Source of the DNA: Formosa sp. Hel3_A1_48
GTDB taxonomy: Bacteria; Bacteroidota; Bacteroidia; Flavobacteriales; Flavobacteriaceae
Reading direction: 5' to 3'
NCBI RefSeq assembly: GCF_001735715.1
Contig: NZ_CP017259.1
Coordinates: 62,001 to 126,000 of the forward strand
Length of the DNA stretch: 64,000 bases
This document shows positions 35,212 to 43,940 of this stretch, in pieces. The notes below the pieces were generated by a model that was not told the DNA's origin, searched no databases, and saw nothing but the letters and a program-made list of their open reading frames with translations. Every line of letters starts with the position of its first letter. Within the stretch, counting starts at the first letter, position 1. The position numbers were made by a program, and so were the translations under genes.

Positions 35212-36234
35212 CTAATCGCTTTGTACTAATGTCGAAATTGGGAAATGATCGGAATACTTAACATTATGATTTTTGAAACTTGAAACCTTTAACCCTTCAT
35301 CGACTAAAATAAAATCGATGCGCAAAGGAAAGTATTGAAATGCAAATGTAGAACCAAAACCACTACCAGCTACTTCAAAAGCGTCGTTTAAATTTGATTT
35401 CAAAAGGCGGTATACATAAGAATGAGCAGTATTGTTAAAATCACCACTTAAAATGGTTTTATAAGGAGAGTTGAGCAGGTGATTAGAAACCAACTCGGCC
35501 TGGTCTTGTTGAGCTTCAAACGTTTTGCTTAGGCGTTTAAAAAGCCGGTCGGATGTTTTTGAATCTAATCTTTTTACATTTGGGTTTACGCCCGAAGATT
35601 GAAGATGAATGTTATAAATTCTGAGTGTATCGGAGTTAATCAGAATATCAGCGTATATTGCCGAGTTCGCAGAATTTGAAAACTTTATAATCCCCTTATC
35701 CAAAAAAGGATATTTTGAAAAAATCACTAACTCAGATTTAGTTTTTGAAGCTGAGCTGAACACATATGGGTAATCCAATGGTAGAGCTTCGCTACTGTTG
35801 TATTCTTGAACTGATAATATATCTGGTGATTGTTTTTCAATAAAAGCTTGTATTTTTTCTGGGATAGCCTGATCGTTGATCCAATTGTAAAAATTCAGTA
35901 AACGAACATTATAACTCATGAGGGTTAGGCCTTCTTCTTCAGCCGAAGTTTCACTACCCGAAAAGTTATATAATGACAATAAATGATTGTATCCAAGACC
36001 TAAAACTAGTGCTGATAATAAAAATTGCCGTCTAATTTTAACTAACCAATAGACACAAAATAAAATATTAATGAGAATCAAAAAAGGTACGGTAAGACTC
36101 AAAACGGCCAAATGTGAAAATGTTTTAGGTGGTAAAAAAGGTAGAAAATAAGAAAGGAGTAATAGTGTAGAAACTAAACTGTTTAGAAGAAATAAAATTT
36201 TATCAAAAAAGTTTAAACGTTTCAAAATAATCAC
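35212..36234 (-). CDS. Membrane-anchored endonuclease/exonuclease/phosphatase-family protein
   Basis: 340 residues. Three hydrophobic N-terminal helices (about 10-90) anchor a C-terminal EEP domain on the periplasmic or cytoplasmic side. Catalytic motifs: SYNVR, ILSVQEYN (metal-binding Glu), YNIHLQSSG, the SGDFNNTAHSYVYRLL motif (Asp, Asn) and the final KYSDHFPIST with the catalytic Asp-His. Substrate could be DNA, RNA or a phospholipid head group. Its start overlaps the upstream rhomboid gene by 4 bases, so it belongs to the leftward mutL-rhomboid operon. Confidence 0.87.
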   Translation of the reverse strand: MIILKRLNFFDKILFLLNSLVSTLLLLSYFLPFLPPKTFSHLAVLSLTVPFLILINILFCVYWLVKIRRQFLLSALVLGLGYNHLLSLYNFSGSETSAEEEGLTLMSYNVRLLNFYNWINDQAIPEKIQAFIEKQSPDILSVQEYNSSEALPLDYPYVFSSASKTKSELVIFSKYPFLDKGIIKFSNSANSAIYADILINSDTLRIYNIHLQSSGVNPNVKRLDSKTSDRLFKRLSKTFEAQQDQAELVSNHLLNSPYKTILSGDFNNTAHSYVYRLLKSNLNDAFEVAGSGFGSTFAFQYFPLRIDFILVDEGLKVSSFKNHNVKYSDHFPISTLVQSD

Positions 36235-37079
36235 TTTTTTCCTGCACGAAATAAAAAATCTTTTTCCGCTTGTGTTAAACTATCATATCCACTTTTACTA
36301 ATCTTATCTAATATCAAATCTATTTGTTTTTGCTGTGGGAATGCATTAAACTCTTTTTTTTGTTTTCCGCCCATGGTAGGTGACTTAGATTTGTGAACAG
36401 TTTTTAACTTATTTACCGATTTTAAATAATCTAAAACAACATCAAGAAAAGAACCTAAGTCCTTTCCAATTTTAAGTTGTTTTGCATACAAAAAGCCCGA
36501 AAGATAACCCCCAATATGAGCAACTGTTCCACCAGAATTCAACGACATCAAACCTGGCAAATCTAAAAGGACCATAGCTATTCCCAAATACTTCAAAGGA
36601 AACCTAAAAGAGAAAAATCCTATGGGTTTATTTGGCCAATACACACAAAGGAATAAAATACAAGCACGAACTCCTGCTGACGCACCAACTAAAGGGCCAT
36701 TTATGCGCAGTAAATCTGGGATGAGCATAGAAACAAATACAAATGCTAAACCGCCAAAAATAACGCCCAAAATGTAAATTTTAAATGAAAGACGAGGTTT
36801 AAATAAATTAGCAAAAGATTGCGCTATAAAATACAAGACTAACATATTAAAAAAGAGGTGCCCAAGGCTATGGTGCAAAAACCCATATGTAATTATGCTC
36901 CATGGATGTGAAAGAACTTCTGAAAACCTGTATGGTAACGAAAACCAGTCTAAAAGATTGATACCCAATAAATTCAGGATTATTCCTAAAAAAAATAGAC
37001 TTGTATTTAATACAATTATTTTTTCTAAAACGTGTAAGTGCAAAAACTTTGTTTTTATATCTTGTTTCAGGCTACTCAT
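36231..37079 (-). CDS. Rhomboid-family intramembrane serine protease
   Basis: 282 residues, about six membrane helices. The catalytic Ser is in LVGASAGVRACILF (GxSx motif) and the catalytic His in GGTVAHIGGYLSGFLYA; the HHSLGHLFFNMLVLYF helix is also a family hallmark. A soluble C-terminal tail (about 210-282) is rich in Lys. Rhomboids cut membrane proteins within or near transmembrane helices; the substrate is unknown. Second of two adjacent rhomboid genes; the ATG directly follows the stop of the upstream rhomboid. Confidence 0.93.
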   Translation of the reverse strand: MSSLKQDIKTKFLHLHVLEKIIVLNTSLFFLGIILNLLGINLLDWFSLPYRFSEVLSHPWSIITYGFLHHSLGHLFFNMLVLYFIAQSFANLFKPRLSFKIYILGVIFGGLAFVFVSMLIPDLLRINGPLVGASAGVRACILFLCVYWPNKPIGFFSFRFPLKYLGIAMVLLDLPGLMSLNSGGTVAHIGGYLSGFLYAKQLKIGKDLGSFLDVVLDYLKSVNKLKTVHKSKSPTMGGKQKKEFNAFPQQKQIDLILDKISKSGYDSLTQAEKDFLFRAGKK

Positions 37080-37901
37080 TTAATTCCAACGGTATTTGTC
37101 AAATTGATTTTTTTTCCAAAAGTACATAAGTAAGAATCCAGTAAGCGCACCACCAATATGGGCTATATAAGCCGTATTGCTTGGGCTAAAAATTGAAACT
37201 CCAGAGATGGCAGAAAACAAATCCAAAGCAATAATTCCAGGGATAAAATATTTTGCTTTTATCGGAATAGGCAGAAAAATCATCATCAGTTCAGCATTGG
37301 GATTCATCATACCAAAAGCCACTAAAATACCCATTATTGCACCAGAAGCACCAACCATGGATGAATTGCTTTTTACATTTAAATCAAATATACTACTAAA
37401 GGTGTTTTGATCTATTTGACTCAAGCTGTAGCCAAAATTATCAAGAATAACCTGCATTTTTTGAACTAAAATCTCCCCCTTAAACATATTGTTTTGCAGA
37501 ATATTTAAACGAGAAGTTTCTTTTATAAATTCGAAAGTAAATCCACGCCCTTCTAATTCGGTTATTAAAGGATAAATCTGAATATAATAAACTAAAAAAG
37601 TAAGTGCTACTGCGCCCAAGCCACAACTGATGTAAAATACAATAAACTTTTTTTGACCAAAATAATGCTCGACAGCAGTTCCAAACATCCAGAGCGCAAA
37701 CATATTGAATAACAAATGCTGAAAACTCCCGTGCATAAACATATGCGAAATAATTTGCCAGGGCTCAAAGTAGCTACTCAATGGATAAAAAAGAGCTAAC
37801 AGATTGAAAAATAAGTCTTCATTACCCATAAGGTATGTGCCCAGAAATATAATAACATTCAAGATTACTAGGTGTTTGACAGTAGGAGTAATTCTAAGCA
37901 T
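37080..37901 (-). CDS. Rhomboid-family intramembrane serine protease
   Basis: 273 residues. HMFMHGSFQHLLFNMFALWMFG, the Ser of SSMVGASGAIMGILVAFG and the His of AYIAHIGGALTGFLLMYFW give a complete rhomboid active site. Between the early helices and the Ser helix lies an unusual polar insert of about 60 residues (about 110-180) that probably forms a periplasmic loop. One base separates it from the mutL stop upstream and its own stop abuts the next rhomboid start, so all are cotranscribed. Confidence 0.93.
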   Translation of the reverse strand: MLRITPTVKHLVILNVIIFLGTYLMGNEDLFFNLLALFYPLSSYFEPWQIISHMFMHGSFQHLLFNMFALWMFGTAVEHYFGQKKFIVFYISCGLGAVALTFLVYYIQIYPLITELEGRGFTFEFIKETSRLNILQNNMFKGEILVQKMQVILDNFGYSLSQIDQNTFSSIFDLNVKSNSSMVGASGAIMGILVAFGMMNPNAELMMIFLPIPIKAKYFIPGIIALDLFSAISGVSIFSPSNTAYIAHIGGALTGFLLMYFWKKNQFDKYRWN

Positions 37902-37902
37902 A

Positions 37903-39729
37903 TTAATTAAATTTAGATTCTATTTCTGTAATTTCTATGGTCTTAAAAATAGCCTTATTATTCAGAGAGAGCGTCGGTTCTTTACAAGCAAATAATGAGT
38001 TAACAATAAACTCTTGCTCAGTCACATTTAGCTTTTTTCCGTTTTTGATTGCAAGACTTTTAGCAAATGTTTTAGCCAATAAATCACTAGAACTGAAATT
38101 AAAATCAGGAACTTCATTATGCACATCATCAATAAGCTGGTTAAATACTTTTGCAACATCACTTTCCTTTAACGCTGCGGGTATAGCAGAAATTGTGACC
38201 TGTTTATTACTCAATTCATCAAATACAAAACCAGAATGTTCCAATTGCTCCTTTAAGGTTTGAAATACCTCGGAATCTTTTGTTGAAAACTCAAAACTTA
38301 GCGGAAACATCAGCTGCTGACGAACCGTACCTTTCAAGGTAATTTGTTTTAAAAAATCTTCATATAAAATACGTTGGTGAGCTCTGTTTTGGTCGATAAC
38401 AACCATGCCAGATTTAATGGTACTGATAATGTACTTATGTTGTAATTGAAAGGTGTTTTGGACCTTTTTGCTTTCATCTTCGTCAAAAATTGAGGATTGC
38501 AGCTCATCAGACTCAAATTGCACTTCGCTAAAATCATTAGTATTGTTCACTGCCGATTTTATGCCCGTATAAAGACTTTCCCATGCAGGTGCACTTGGTG
38601 TACTTTTGTTAGGCTTAGAACTAGAAAATGGATTAAAATCTGGATCAACCTCAACTCTTGGGGTTGATACGTTATCGCTTTGTTGATGGTACGGAGTATC
38701 TAGAGCCGCATTCCGCTGAAAATCAAGGATAGGTGCAACACTAAATTGTCCTAAACTGTGCTTTACGGCAGCACGTAACAAGGCATAAATAGTGGGCTCG
38801 TCGTCAAATTTAATTTCTGTTTTAGTGGGGTGAATATTAATATCAATAGACTTTGGGTCAACTGTCAAATTCAAAAAATAGCTTGGATATTTATTTGGAG
38901 CTAATAAACCTTCAAAAGCCGCTTGAATAGAGTGATTCAAATAAGGACTTTTGATGAAGCGCTGATTAACAAAGAAAAATTGTTCTCCCCTTGATTTTTT
39001 CGCAAACTCAGGTTTTCCGACAAAACCACTTATTTTTAACAACTCCGTATCCTCATCGACGGGTACTAACTTCTCATTTGTTTTTTTTCCAAAGGTATGT
39101 ACAATACGTTGTCTAAAATTTTCGGATCGCAAGTCAAATAAATTATTGTCGTTGTGGTACATTGAAAAATTTATTTGGGGATGTGCTAAAACTACTCGAT
39201 GAAATTCATCGATTATATGGCGCAATTCTACAGCATCAGATTTGAGGAAATTTCGCCGGGCAGGTATATTAAAAAACAAATTTTTGACAGCTATAGATGT
39301 TCCTTTTGAAGTAGCAGTAGTCTCTTGTTTTTTTACTATACTTCCTTCTATGGTGATAGCGGTTCCTAACTCGTCATTTTCTTGTTTAGTTTTGAGCTCT
39401 ACATGTGCAATAGCGGCAATGCTGGCCAAAGCCTCTCCACGAAATCCTTTTGTGTTTAAGGAAAATAAATCTTCCGCAGAATTAATTTTAGAGGTTGCAT
39501 GACGCTCGAAACTTAATCGTGCGTCAGTATCACTCATCCCCTTACCATCGTCAATAACTTGAATACGAGTTTTTCCAGCATTTTTGATGAATAACTTTAC
39601 AGTAGTGGATCCGGCATCGATAGCGTTTTCTAGTAATTCCTTTACGACTGAAGAAGGCCGTTGAACAACTTCTCCAGCAGCAATCTGATTGGCTACGTGA
39701 TCTGGTAAAAGGTTTATGATGTCTGCCAT
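37903..39729 (-). CDS. mutL: DNA mismatch repair protein MutL
   Basis: 608 residues. N-terminal GHKL ATPase: IAAGEVVQRPSSVVKELLENAIDAG, DDGKGM, RHATSKI and FRGEALASIAAI. The transducer domain (about 210-330) contains INIHPTKTEIKF, then a linker and the C-terminal dimerisation domain. The endonuclease motif DQHA(x)2E(x)4E found in MutL of many bacteria is altered to DQNRAHQRILYE (446-457), and no clear C-terminal zinc motif CPHGRP is seen. MutL couples MutS mismatch recognition to strand removal. The start overlaps the stop of the small membrane-protein gene (TAATG). Confidence 0.96.
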   Translation of the reverse strand: MADIINLLPDHVANQIAAGEVVQRPSSVVKELLENAIDAGSTTVKLFIKNAGKTRIQVIDDGKGMSDTDARLSFERHATSKINSAEDLFSLNTKGFRGEALASIAAIAHVELKTKQENDELGTAITIEGSIVKKQETTATSKGTSIAVKNLFFNIPARRNFLKSDAVELRHIIDEFHRVVLAHPQINFSMYHNDNNLFDLRSENFRQRIVHTFGKKTNEKLVPVDEDTELLKISGFVGKPEFAKKSRGEQFFFVNQRFIKSPYLNHSIQAAFEGLLAPNKYPSYFLNLTVDPKSIDINIHPTKTEIKFDDEPTIYALLRAAVKHSLGQFSVAPILDFQRNAALDTPYHQQSDNVSTPRVEVDPDFNPFSSSKPNKSTPSAPAWESLYTGIKSAVNNTNDFSEVQFESDELQSSIFDEDESKKVQNTFQLQHKYIISTIKSGMVVIDQNRAHQRILYEDFLKQITLKGTVRQQLMFPLSFEFSTKDSEVFQTLKEQLEHSGFVFDELSNKQVTISAIPAALKESDVAKVFNQLIDDVHNEVPDFNFSSSDLLAKTFAKSLAIKNGKKLNVTEQEFIVNSLFACKEPTLSLNNKAIFKTIEITEIESKFN

Positions 39730-40001
39730 TAGCTAAAAAATAATGAAAGGTCAAAATCAATGATCCACAAAGCGATAAAAACAAGAACCATAATAATAAA
39801 CCCTATTCGTCTGCTGGTCGCACGATCTGTGTGCTTAGCATCATTAAGCGCATTTTTCAAAGTACCTTTTAAGTTAGTTTTTTGAACGGTCACTCGCTGG
39901 TCATCGAACTTGTGTTTCATTTCAAAAGGATTTGAATCCCCTTTATAATAACGTGGCTCGTAATTGAATTTTTTATTTTTTCTGAGTTTAAATAACCCCA
40001 T
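39729..40001 (-). CDS. Small membrane protein upstream of mutL
   Basis: 90 residues from the ATG at 40001. A charged, soluble N-terminal part (MGLFKLRKNKKFNYEPRYYKG) is followed by one membrane span near the C-terminus (about 69-88, IGFIIMVLVFIALWIIDF). An upstream in-frame start at 40070 is rejected because it runs through another small gene. No known function. Genes of this type lie between ribH and mutL in many Flavobacteriia and are sometimes labelled riboflavin synthase subunit beta, which the sequence does not support. Confidence 0.75.
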   Translation of the reverse strand: MGLFKLRKNKKFNYEPRYYKGDSNPFEMKHKFDDQRVTVQKTNLKGTLKNALNDAKHTDRATSRRIGFIIMVLVFIALWIIDFDLSLFFS

Positions 40002-40003
40002 AT

Positions 40004-40120
40004 CTAAATATATTTCAAATCCAAAACAAACATTCCAATTAAAATTACAATGACAACTACCACTAACCATGATACTGAGAAGGTTTTTTTACGTTGAGTT
40101 CTTGGTCTGAATTTTACCAT
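40004..40120 (-). CDS. 38-residue single-span membrane protein
   Basis: Small gene read directly from the complementary strand: ATG at 40118-40120, stop TAG at 40004-40006, 38 codons. The product begins MVKFRPRTQRKKTFSVSWL, a strongly basic N-terminus, followed by a run of Val/Ile/Leu (about 18-33) and a short charged tail. The positive-inside pattern fits a single-span inner-membrane protein. Its stop lies 2 bases before the next ATG at 40001, suggesting translational coupling. Too short for standard gene calling in many pipelines. No function can be assigned. Confidence 0.55.
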   Translation of the reverse strand: MVKFRPRTQRKKTFSVSWLVVVVIVILIGMFVLDLKYI

Positions 40121-40198
40121 AAAAAATGTAAGTTCGATTAAATCAAAAATACTTAAAAATTACAGTATAAAAAAGAGGAGTCTAAAATTTAAACTAAA

Positions 40199-40684
40199 TT
40201 ATATAGATCTGTTAAAATCAATCATTTTTAGAGCGGTTACTGCGGCTTCAACGCCTTTGTTTCCATACTTTCCTCCAGATCGATCTAGTGATTGCTGAAG
40301 ATTATTATCAGTCAAAACACAGAAAATCACCGGAATTGAATGGTTTATATTTAAATCCTTAATTCCTTGTGTTACCCCTGCACAAACGTAATCAAAGTGT
40401 TTTGTTTCTCCTTGAACTACACAGCCTATGGTAATTACAGCATCGACTCCCGAAGTTTGCAGTTTTTTTGCACCAAAAATAAGTTCAAAACTACCAGGAA
40501 CTTTATGAACAGAAATATTATGATCCAAAACACCACAATCTAACAATGTTTTTAGAGCACCCTGAAGAAGCCCATTGGTAACCTCAGCATTCCACTCCGA
40601 AACAACAATACCCAGTTTGAAACTAGATGCATCTGGAAGTGCTGATTTATCGTAATTAGAAAGATTTGTATTTGCCGTTGCCAT
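40199..40684 (-). CDS. ribH: 6,7-dimethyl-8-ribityllumazine synthase
   Basis: 161 residues, standard RibH length. Conserved substrate-binding stretches: VVSEWNAEVTNGLLQGA, VHKVPGSFELIFGAKKL, ITIGCVVQGETKHFDYVCAGVTQGI with the catalytic His, and GGKYGNKGVEAAVTALKMI. It condenses the ribitylamino-uracil with a butanone phosphate in riboflavin synthesis and forms icosahedral or pentameric shells. It lies 7 bases after the TPR gene. No FMN riboswitch fits in that gap. Confidence 0.96.
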   Translation of the reverse strand: MATANTNLSNYDKSALPDASSFKLGIVVSEWNAEVTNGLLQGALKTLLDCGVLDHNISVHKVPGSFELIFGAKKLQTSGVDAVITIGCVVQGETKHFDYVCAGVTQGIKDLNINHSIPVIFCVLTDNNLQQSLDRSGGKYGNKGVEAAVTALKMIDFNRSI

Positions 40685-40691
40685 GCGTTTT

Positions 40692-41459
40692 TTAGTTAAG
40701 CGCTGCTTGTGCTTTTCCTATGAAAACATCAATATCTTTGGCTTCTGTACTATTGGGGAAATCGGATTTTATAGTATTAAAAAAGCTCAAAGCATTTGAG
40801 TTTTTACCCAATTTTAAACCGATTACACCTGCTTTATACAAGTACATTGGTGTTGTGTAATTATTAGTTCTGTCATTTGCAGCTTGAACATAATAATCAT
40901 AGGCCTCGTCAAGTTGTTCGAGTTGAACAAATGCATCTCCAATACCTCCTTTGGCGATTGGTCCCAAAACATCATCCGTGGACTCGAAAGCATTTAAATA
41001 CTCTATTGCGTTAACGTAGTCCTTCATATTTAGATAAGCCATGCCAACATAATAATTAGCTAAATTCCCAGCTTTTGTTCCGCTGTATGTGTCCACAATA
41101 TCTAGCATACCGTATTTCCCATCAGCACCATTCAAAGAAAGAGAAAACAATGAATCTTGTTCTGTACCATTGACCGCCTCATTGAAATGTTTTTGCGCAG
41201 AATACATATCGTTCATTGCCAAGCGTTCATTGGGTTGTTGTATGTATTTATCATACCCCAAAAAACCTAAAACTAAAACCGCTACAATGCCAACAATAGC
41301 AAAAATATATTTTTGATTTGAGGCAACCCATTGCTCAGTTTTGGAAGCATTTTCATCTAGTGATTTGAAGACCTCTGCAGTTGTTGAACCTTCCTCGATT
41401 GAGCTTTGTTTTTCTGCTTTTGTTTTTGGCTTCCCGCCGCGTTTCTTATATGTAGCCAT
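40692..41459 (-). CDS. Membrane-anchored tetratricopeptide-repeat protein (YfgM-like)
   Basis: 255 residues. Lys-rich cytoplasmic N-terminus (about 1-48), one membrane span (about 50-70, IFAIVGIVAVLVLGFLGYDKYI), then TPR units (about 100-250) containing NLANYYVGMAYLNMKDYVNAIEYL, GIGDAFVQLEQLDEAYDYY and YKAGVIGLKLGKNSNALSFF. The layout matches YfgM-type proteins that work with the periplasmic side of the secretion machinery, but that role is inferred. -7 box 21 bases upstream; heads the leftward operon with ribH and mutL. Confidence 0.85.
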   Translation of the reverse strand: MATYKKRGGKPKTKAEKQSSIEEGSTTAEVFKSLDENASKTEQWVASNQKYIFAIVGIVAVLVLGFLGYDKYIQQPNERLAMNDMYSAQKHFNEAVNGTEQDSLFSLSLNGADGKYGMLDIVDTYSGTKAGNLANYYVGMAYLNMKDYVNAIEYLNAFESTDDVLGPIAKGGIGDAFVQLEQLDEAYDYYVQAANDRTNNYTTPMYLYKAGVIGLKLGKNSNALSFFNTIKSDFPNSTEAKDIDVFIGKAQAALN

Positions 41460-41480
41460 AATGTTCTAAAATATGAGGGG

Positions 41481-41488
41481 CAAAAATA
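41481..41488 (-). promoter_or_regulatory. -7 promoter box of the TPR-ribH-mutL block
   Basis: Complementary strand TATTTTTG, full TAnnTTTG match, 21 bases before the ATG at 41459. No TTG at the usual -33 distance. Confidence 0.5.
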
Positions 41489-41597
41489 TAATTTTATTCT
41501 TAAATTAATGATAATTTATTTGTTATTTTTCAATATTTTGCACCATTAATAGTCTAGTTCCTATCAAAAATATAATTTTAAACCAATTTAAATCCAA

Positions 41598-42677
41598 ATG
41601 ATCCTAAAGTCACTAAATTTAGTAAACTATAAAAATTTTGACAGCAGATCATTTGAATTTAACAAAAAGGTGAATTGCTTTGTTGGACCTAACGGGATTG
41701 GTAAAACCAATATTTTGGACGCCATATATCATTTATCGTTTGGGAAGAGCTACTTCAACCCCATCGCGTCTCAAAACATAAAACACGGAGAAGAGTTTTT
41801 TGTTGTAGACGGCAATTACTCTAAAGAAGATCGTGAAGAAAAAATAATTGTTTCGCTCAAAAAAGGGCACAAAAAAATCATCAAACGTAATGCTAAAGCA
41901 TATGAACGCTTTAGTGATCACATAGGGTTTTTACCTCTTGTCATTATATCTCCAGCAGACCGTGATTTAATTACAGAAGGTAGCGACATGAGACGGAAAT
42001 TTATTGATGGGGTAATTTCGCAAAGCGACAAAATCTATCTTGAGCATTTGATTCAATACAACAAAATTTTAGGTCAACGCAATGCCTTATTAAAGTATTT
42101 TTCAAACCAAAATACTTTTGATATTAATGCGTTAGAAGTGTACAATGAACAACTATCCGATTTGGGGGCTAAAATCCATCAAAAAAGAAAGGTATTTATC
42201 GAGGCTTTTATTCCAGTTTTCCTAAAACAATACAAGGCAATTAGTAATCAAAATGAAATGGTAAGCTTGGAATATAAAAGTCAATTAAATAATCAGTCAC
42301 TTGAAATATTACTAAAATCACATATTAATAAAGACCGTGTACTACAATACACTAGTGTAGGCATTCACAAAGATGATATTGAATTAAATATTGGGGAATA
42401 TCCAATTAAGAAATTTGGAAGTCAAGGGCAACAAAAATCATTTTTAATTGCGCTGAAACTGGCACAATTTGACTTTATAAAATCGCAAAGCGGAACTACT
42501 CCCATTTTGCTTTTGGATGATATTTTTGATAAATTGGACGAACAACGTGTAGAGCGTATCATTGGCATGGTCAATGACGATAGTTTTGGGCAGCTATTCA
42601 TTTCTGACACCCATGCTGAGCGCACCGAAAAGGCCGTGAAAAATGTCCATCAATCTTTTGAAATTTTCCAGTTATGA
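41598..42677 (+). CDS. recF: DNA replication and repair protein RecF
   Basis: 359 residues. Walker [25 protein letters not shown] (30-53), the RecF family stretches [26 protein letters not shown] and [13 protein letters not shown], the ABC signature [19 protein letters not shown], and Walker [16 protein letters not shown]. RecF guides RecA loading at single-strand gaps with RecO and RecR. Its stop overlaps the next start (ATGA). Confidence 0.96.
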   Translation: MILKSLNLVNYKNFDSRSFEFNKKVNCFVGPNGIGKTNILDAIYHLSFGKSYFNPIASQNIKHGEEFFVVDGNYSKEDREEKIIVSLKKGHKKIIKRNAKAYERFSDHIGFLPLVIISPADRDLITEGSDMRRKFIDGVISQSDKIYLEHLIQYNKILGQRNALLKYFSNQNTFDINALEVYNEQLSDLGAKIHQKRKVFIEAFIPVFLKQYKAISNQNEMVSLEYKSQLNNQSLEILLKSHINKDRVLQYTSVGIHKDDIELNIGEYPIKKFGSQGQQKSFLIALKLAQFDFIKSQSGTTPILLLDDIFDKLDEQRVERIIGMVNDDSFGQLFISDTHAERTEKAVKNVHQSFEIFQL

Positions 42678-43090
42678 AAAACTTAATCTGCTTTTCTTTA
42701 CTTATGATCATGAGTTGTAAAACGGATCCAGCACAATACCTCAGTTTTGTGGAGGGCTATTGGGAAATTGATCAAGTCCATAAGAACGGGGCAAAAATTA
42801 AAGCATTCAAAATCAGTACAGGAATTGATTATTTTAAAATCAATTCAGATCGTTCGGGTTTTCGTAAAAAGCTAAAACCAAATTTTCAAGGAACTTTTGA
42901 AACCTCTGATGATGTGCTTAATTTTGAAATTAAAACAGAACACAATAGCTTGTTTTTGATATATAATGATAATGCAACTACATACAGTGAAGAAATTATT
43001 TCGGCAAGTACCACAGCACTGGTATTAGCCAATACCGAGGGTTTTGTATACACCTATAAACCTTACAAACCTTTAAACTTAGAGGAATGA
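42674..43090 (+). CDS. Small lipoprotein of unknown function
   Basis: 138 residues. A short lipoprotein signal [15 protein letters not shown] (Cys15) is followed by a mature region beginning [20 protein letters not shown], whose beta-rich pattern with [12 protein letters not shown] and [16 protein letters not shown] recalls lipocalin-like beta barrels; this resemblance is weak. It overlaps recF by 4 bases and the DciA-like gene by 4 bases, so it is cotranscribed with two DNA-metabolism genes despite its envelope location. Confidence 0.8.
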   Translation: MKNLICFSLLMIMSCKTDPAQYLSFVEGYWEIDQVHKNGAKIKAFKISTGIDYFKINSDRSGFRKKLKPNFQGTFETSDDVLNFEIKTEHNSLFLIYNDNATTYSEEIISASTTALVLANTEGFVYTYKPYKPLNLEE

Positions 43091-43383
43091 GTAAACGCCA
43101 CAACGACCATCAAAAAATAAACGAAGTTTTGGCTTCATTTGTTGAAAATAACAAATTAGAGAAAGGATTGGACAGTGTAAACGTAGCCAATGCCTGGCGC
43201 GAACTTATGGGCAATGGTGTAAACAACTACACCAGCAGCATCAAACTACATAAAGGTACTTTGTATGTAGCTTTAAGCTCATCTGTGTTGCGCGAAGAAT
43301 TGGCCTATGGAAAAGACAAAATCATCGCTATGATCAACGAAGAATTGGGTAAAGAAGTTATTAAAAAAGTGATTTTAAGATAA
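43087..43383 (+). CDS. DUF721/DciA-family protein
   Basis: 98 residues. DUF721 pattern: INEVLASFVENNKLEKGLDSVNVANAWRELMGNGVNNYTSSIKLHKGTLYVALSSSVLREELAYGKDKIIAMINEELG. DciA proteins of this family interact with the replicative helicase DnaB and help load it where DnaC/DnaI is absent. This short form keeps only the DUF721 core. Downstream of recF in the same operon, consistent with a role in replication or repair. A strong two-way terminator follows. Confidence 0.88.
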   Translation: MSKRHNDHQKINEVLASFVENNKLEKGLDSVNVANAWRELMGNGVNNYTSSIKLHKGTLYVALSSSVLREELAYGKDKIIAMINEELGKEVIKKVILR

Positions 43384-43387
43384 CAAA

Positions 43388-43410
43388 AAACCACACCTGT
43401 GGTGTGGTTT
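43388..43410. terminator. Bidirectional terminator between the DciA-like gene and ndk
   Basis: Perfect 10-bp stem AAACCACACC / GGTGTGGTTT with a TGT loop, flanked by A and T runs. It lies between two convergent genes and can serve both. Confidence 0.8.
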
Positions 43411-43432
43411 AATTTTGAATTTGAGAAAAGTT

Positions 43433-43852
43433 TTAAAACATCTCGCGTCCTGAAAAGTGAAAAGCACCTTCAATAGCGGCATTCTCATCACTATCACTTC
43501 CATGGACAGCATTTTCGCTAATAGAATCAGCGAACATATTGCGGATGGTGCCATCAGCAGCCTCTGCTGGATTTGTTGCGCCAATCAGTGCTCTAAAGTC
43601 TTCAACAGCATTATCCTTTTCCAAGATTGCAGCAACGATGGGACCTCGAGTCATATACGTTACTAAATCTCCAAAAAATGGACGTTCTTTATGAATGTCG
43701 TAAAAAGCCTCAGCATCGGCTGTAGTCAATTGAGTTAACTTCATCGCTACAATACGAAATCCGGAAGAGGTTATTTTTTCTAAAATTGGGCCGATGTTTC
43801 CCTTTTCAACTGAGTCAGGCTTAAGCATCGTAAAAGTTCTATTGTTTGCCAT
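43433..43852 (-). CDS. ndk: Nucleoside-diphosphate kinase
   Basis: 139 residues. [23 protein letters not shown] at the N-terminus, [27 protein letters not shown] and the phospho-accepting His in [13 protein letters not shown]. It transfers gamma phosphate between nucleoside di- and triphosphates. Own -7 box 19 bases upstream and shared terminator downstream, so monocistronic. Confidence 0.97.
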   Translation of the reverse strand: MANNRTFTMLKPDSVEKGNIGPILEKITSSGFRIVAMKLTQLTTADAEAFYDIHKERPFFGDLVTYMTRGPIVAAILEKDNAVEDFRALIGATNPAEAADGTIRNMFADSISENAVHGSDSDENAAIEGAFHFSGREMF

Positions 43853-43871
43853 ATTTAAAATTTAATTCGTG

Positions 43872-43879
43872 CAAAAGTA
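43872..43879 (-). promoter_or_regulatory. -7 promoter box of ndk
   Basis: Complementary strand TACTTTTG, full TAnnTTTG match, 19 bases before the ndk ATG at 43852. Confidence 0.55.
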
Positions 43880-43926
43880 ATGATTTTGAAATGAAAACAG
43901 ACTGCAGAGCTATTTATAAAAAGTTG

Positions 43927-43934
43927 TATCTTTG
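43927..43934 (+). promoter_or_regulatory. -7 promoter box of the nrnA-gldI operon
   Basis: TATCTTTG, full TAnnTTTG match, only 6 bases before the ATG at 43941, implying an extremely short leader. An alternative TTG start at 43932 falls inside the box and is rejected. Confidence 0.55.
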
Positions 43935-43940
43935 TTTCTT

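Noticed and set aside
40685-40691. FMN riboswitch upstream of ribH
   Set aside because: Only 7 bases separate ribH from the upstream gene.
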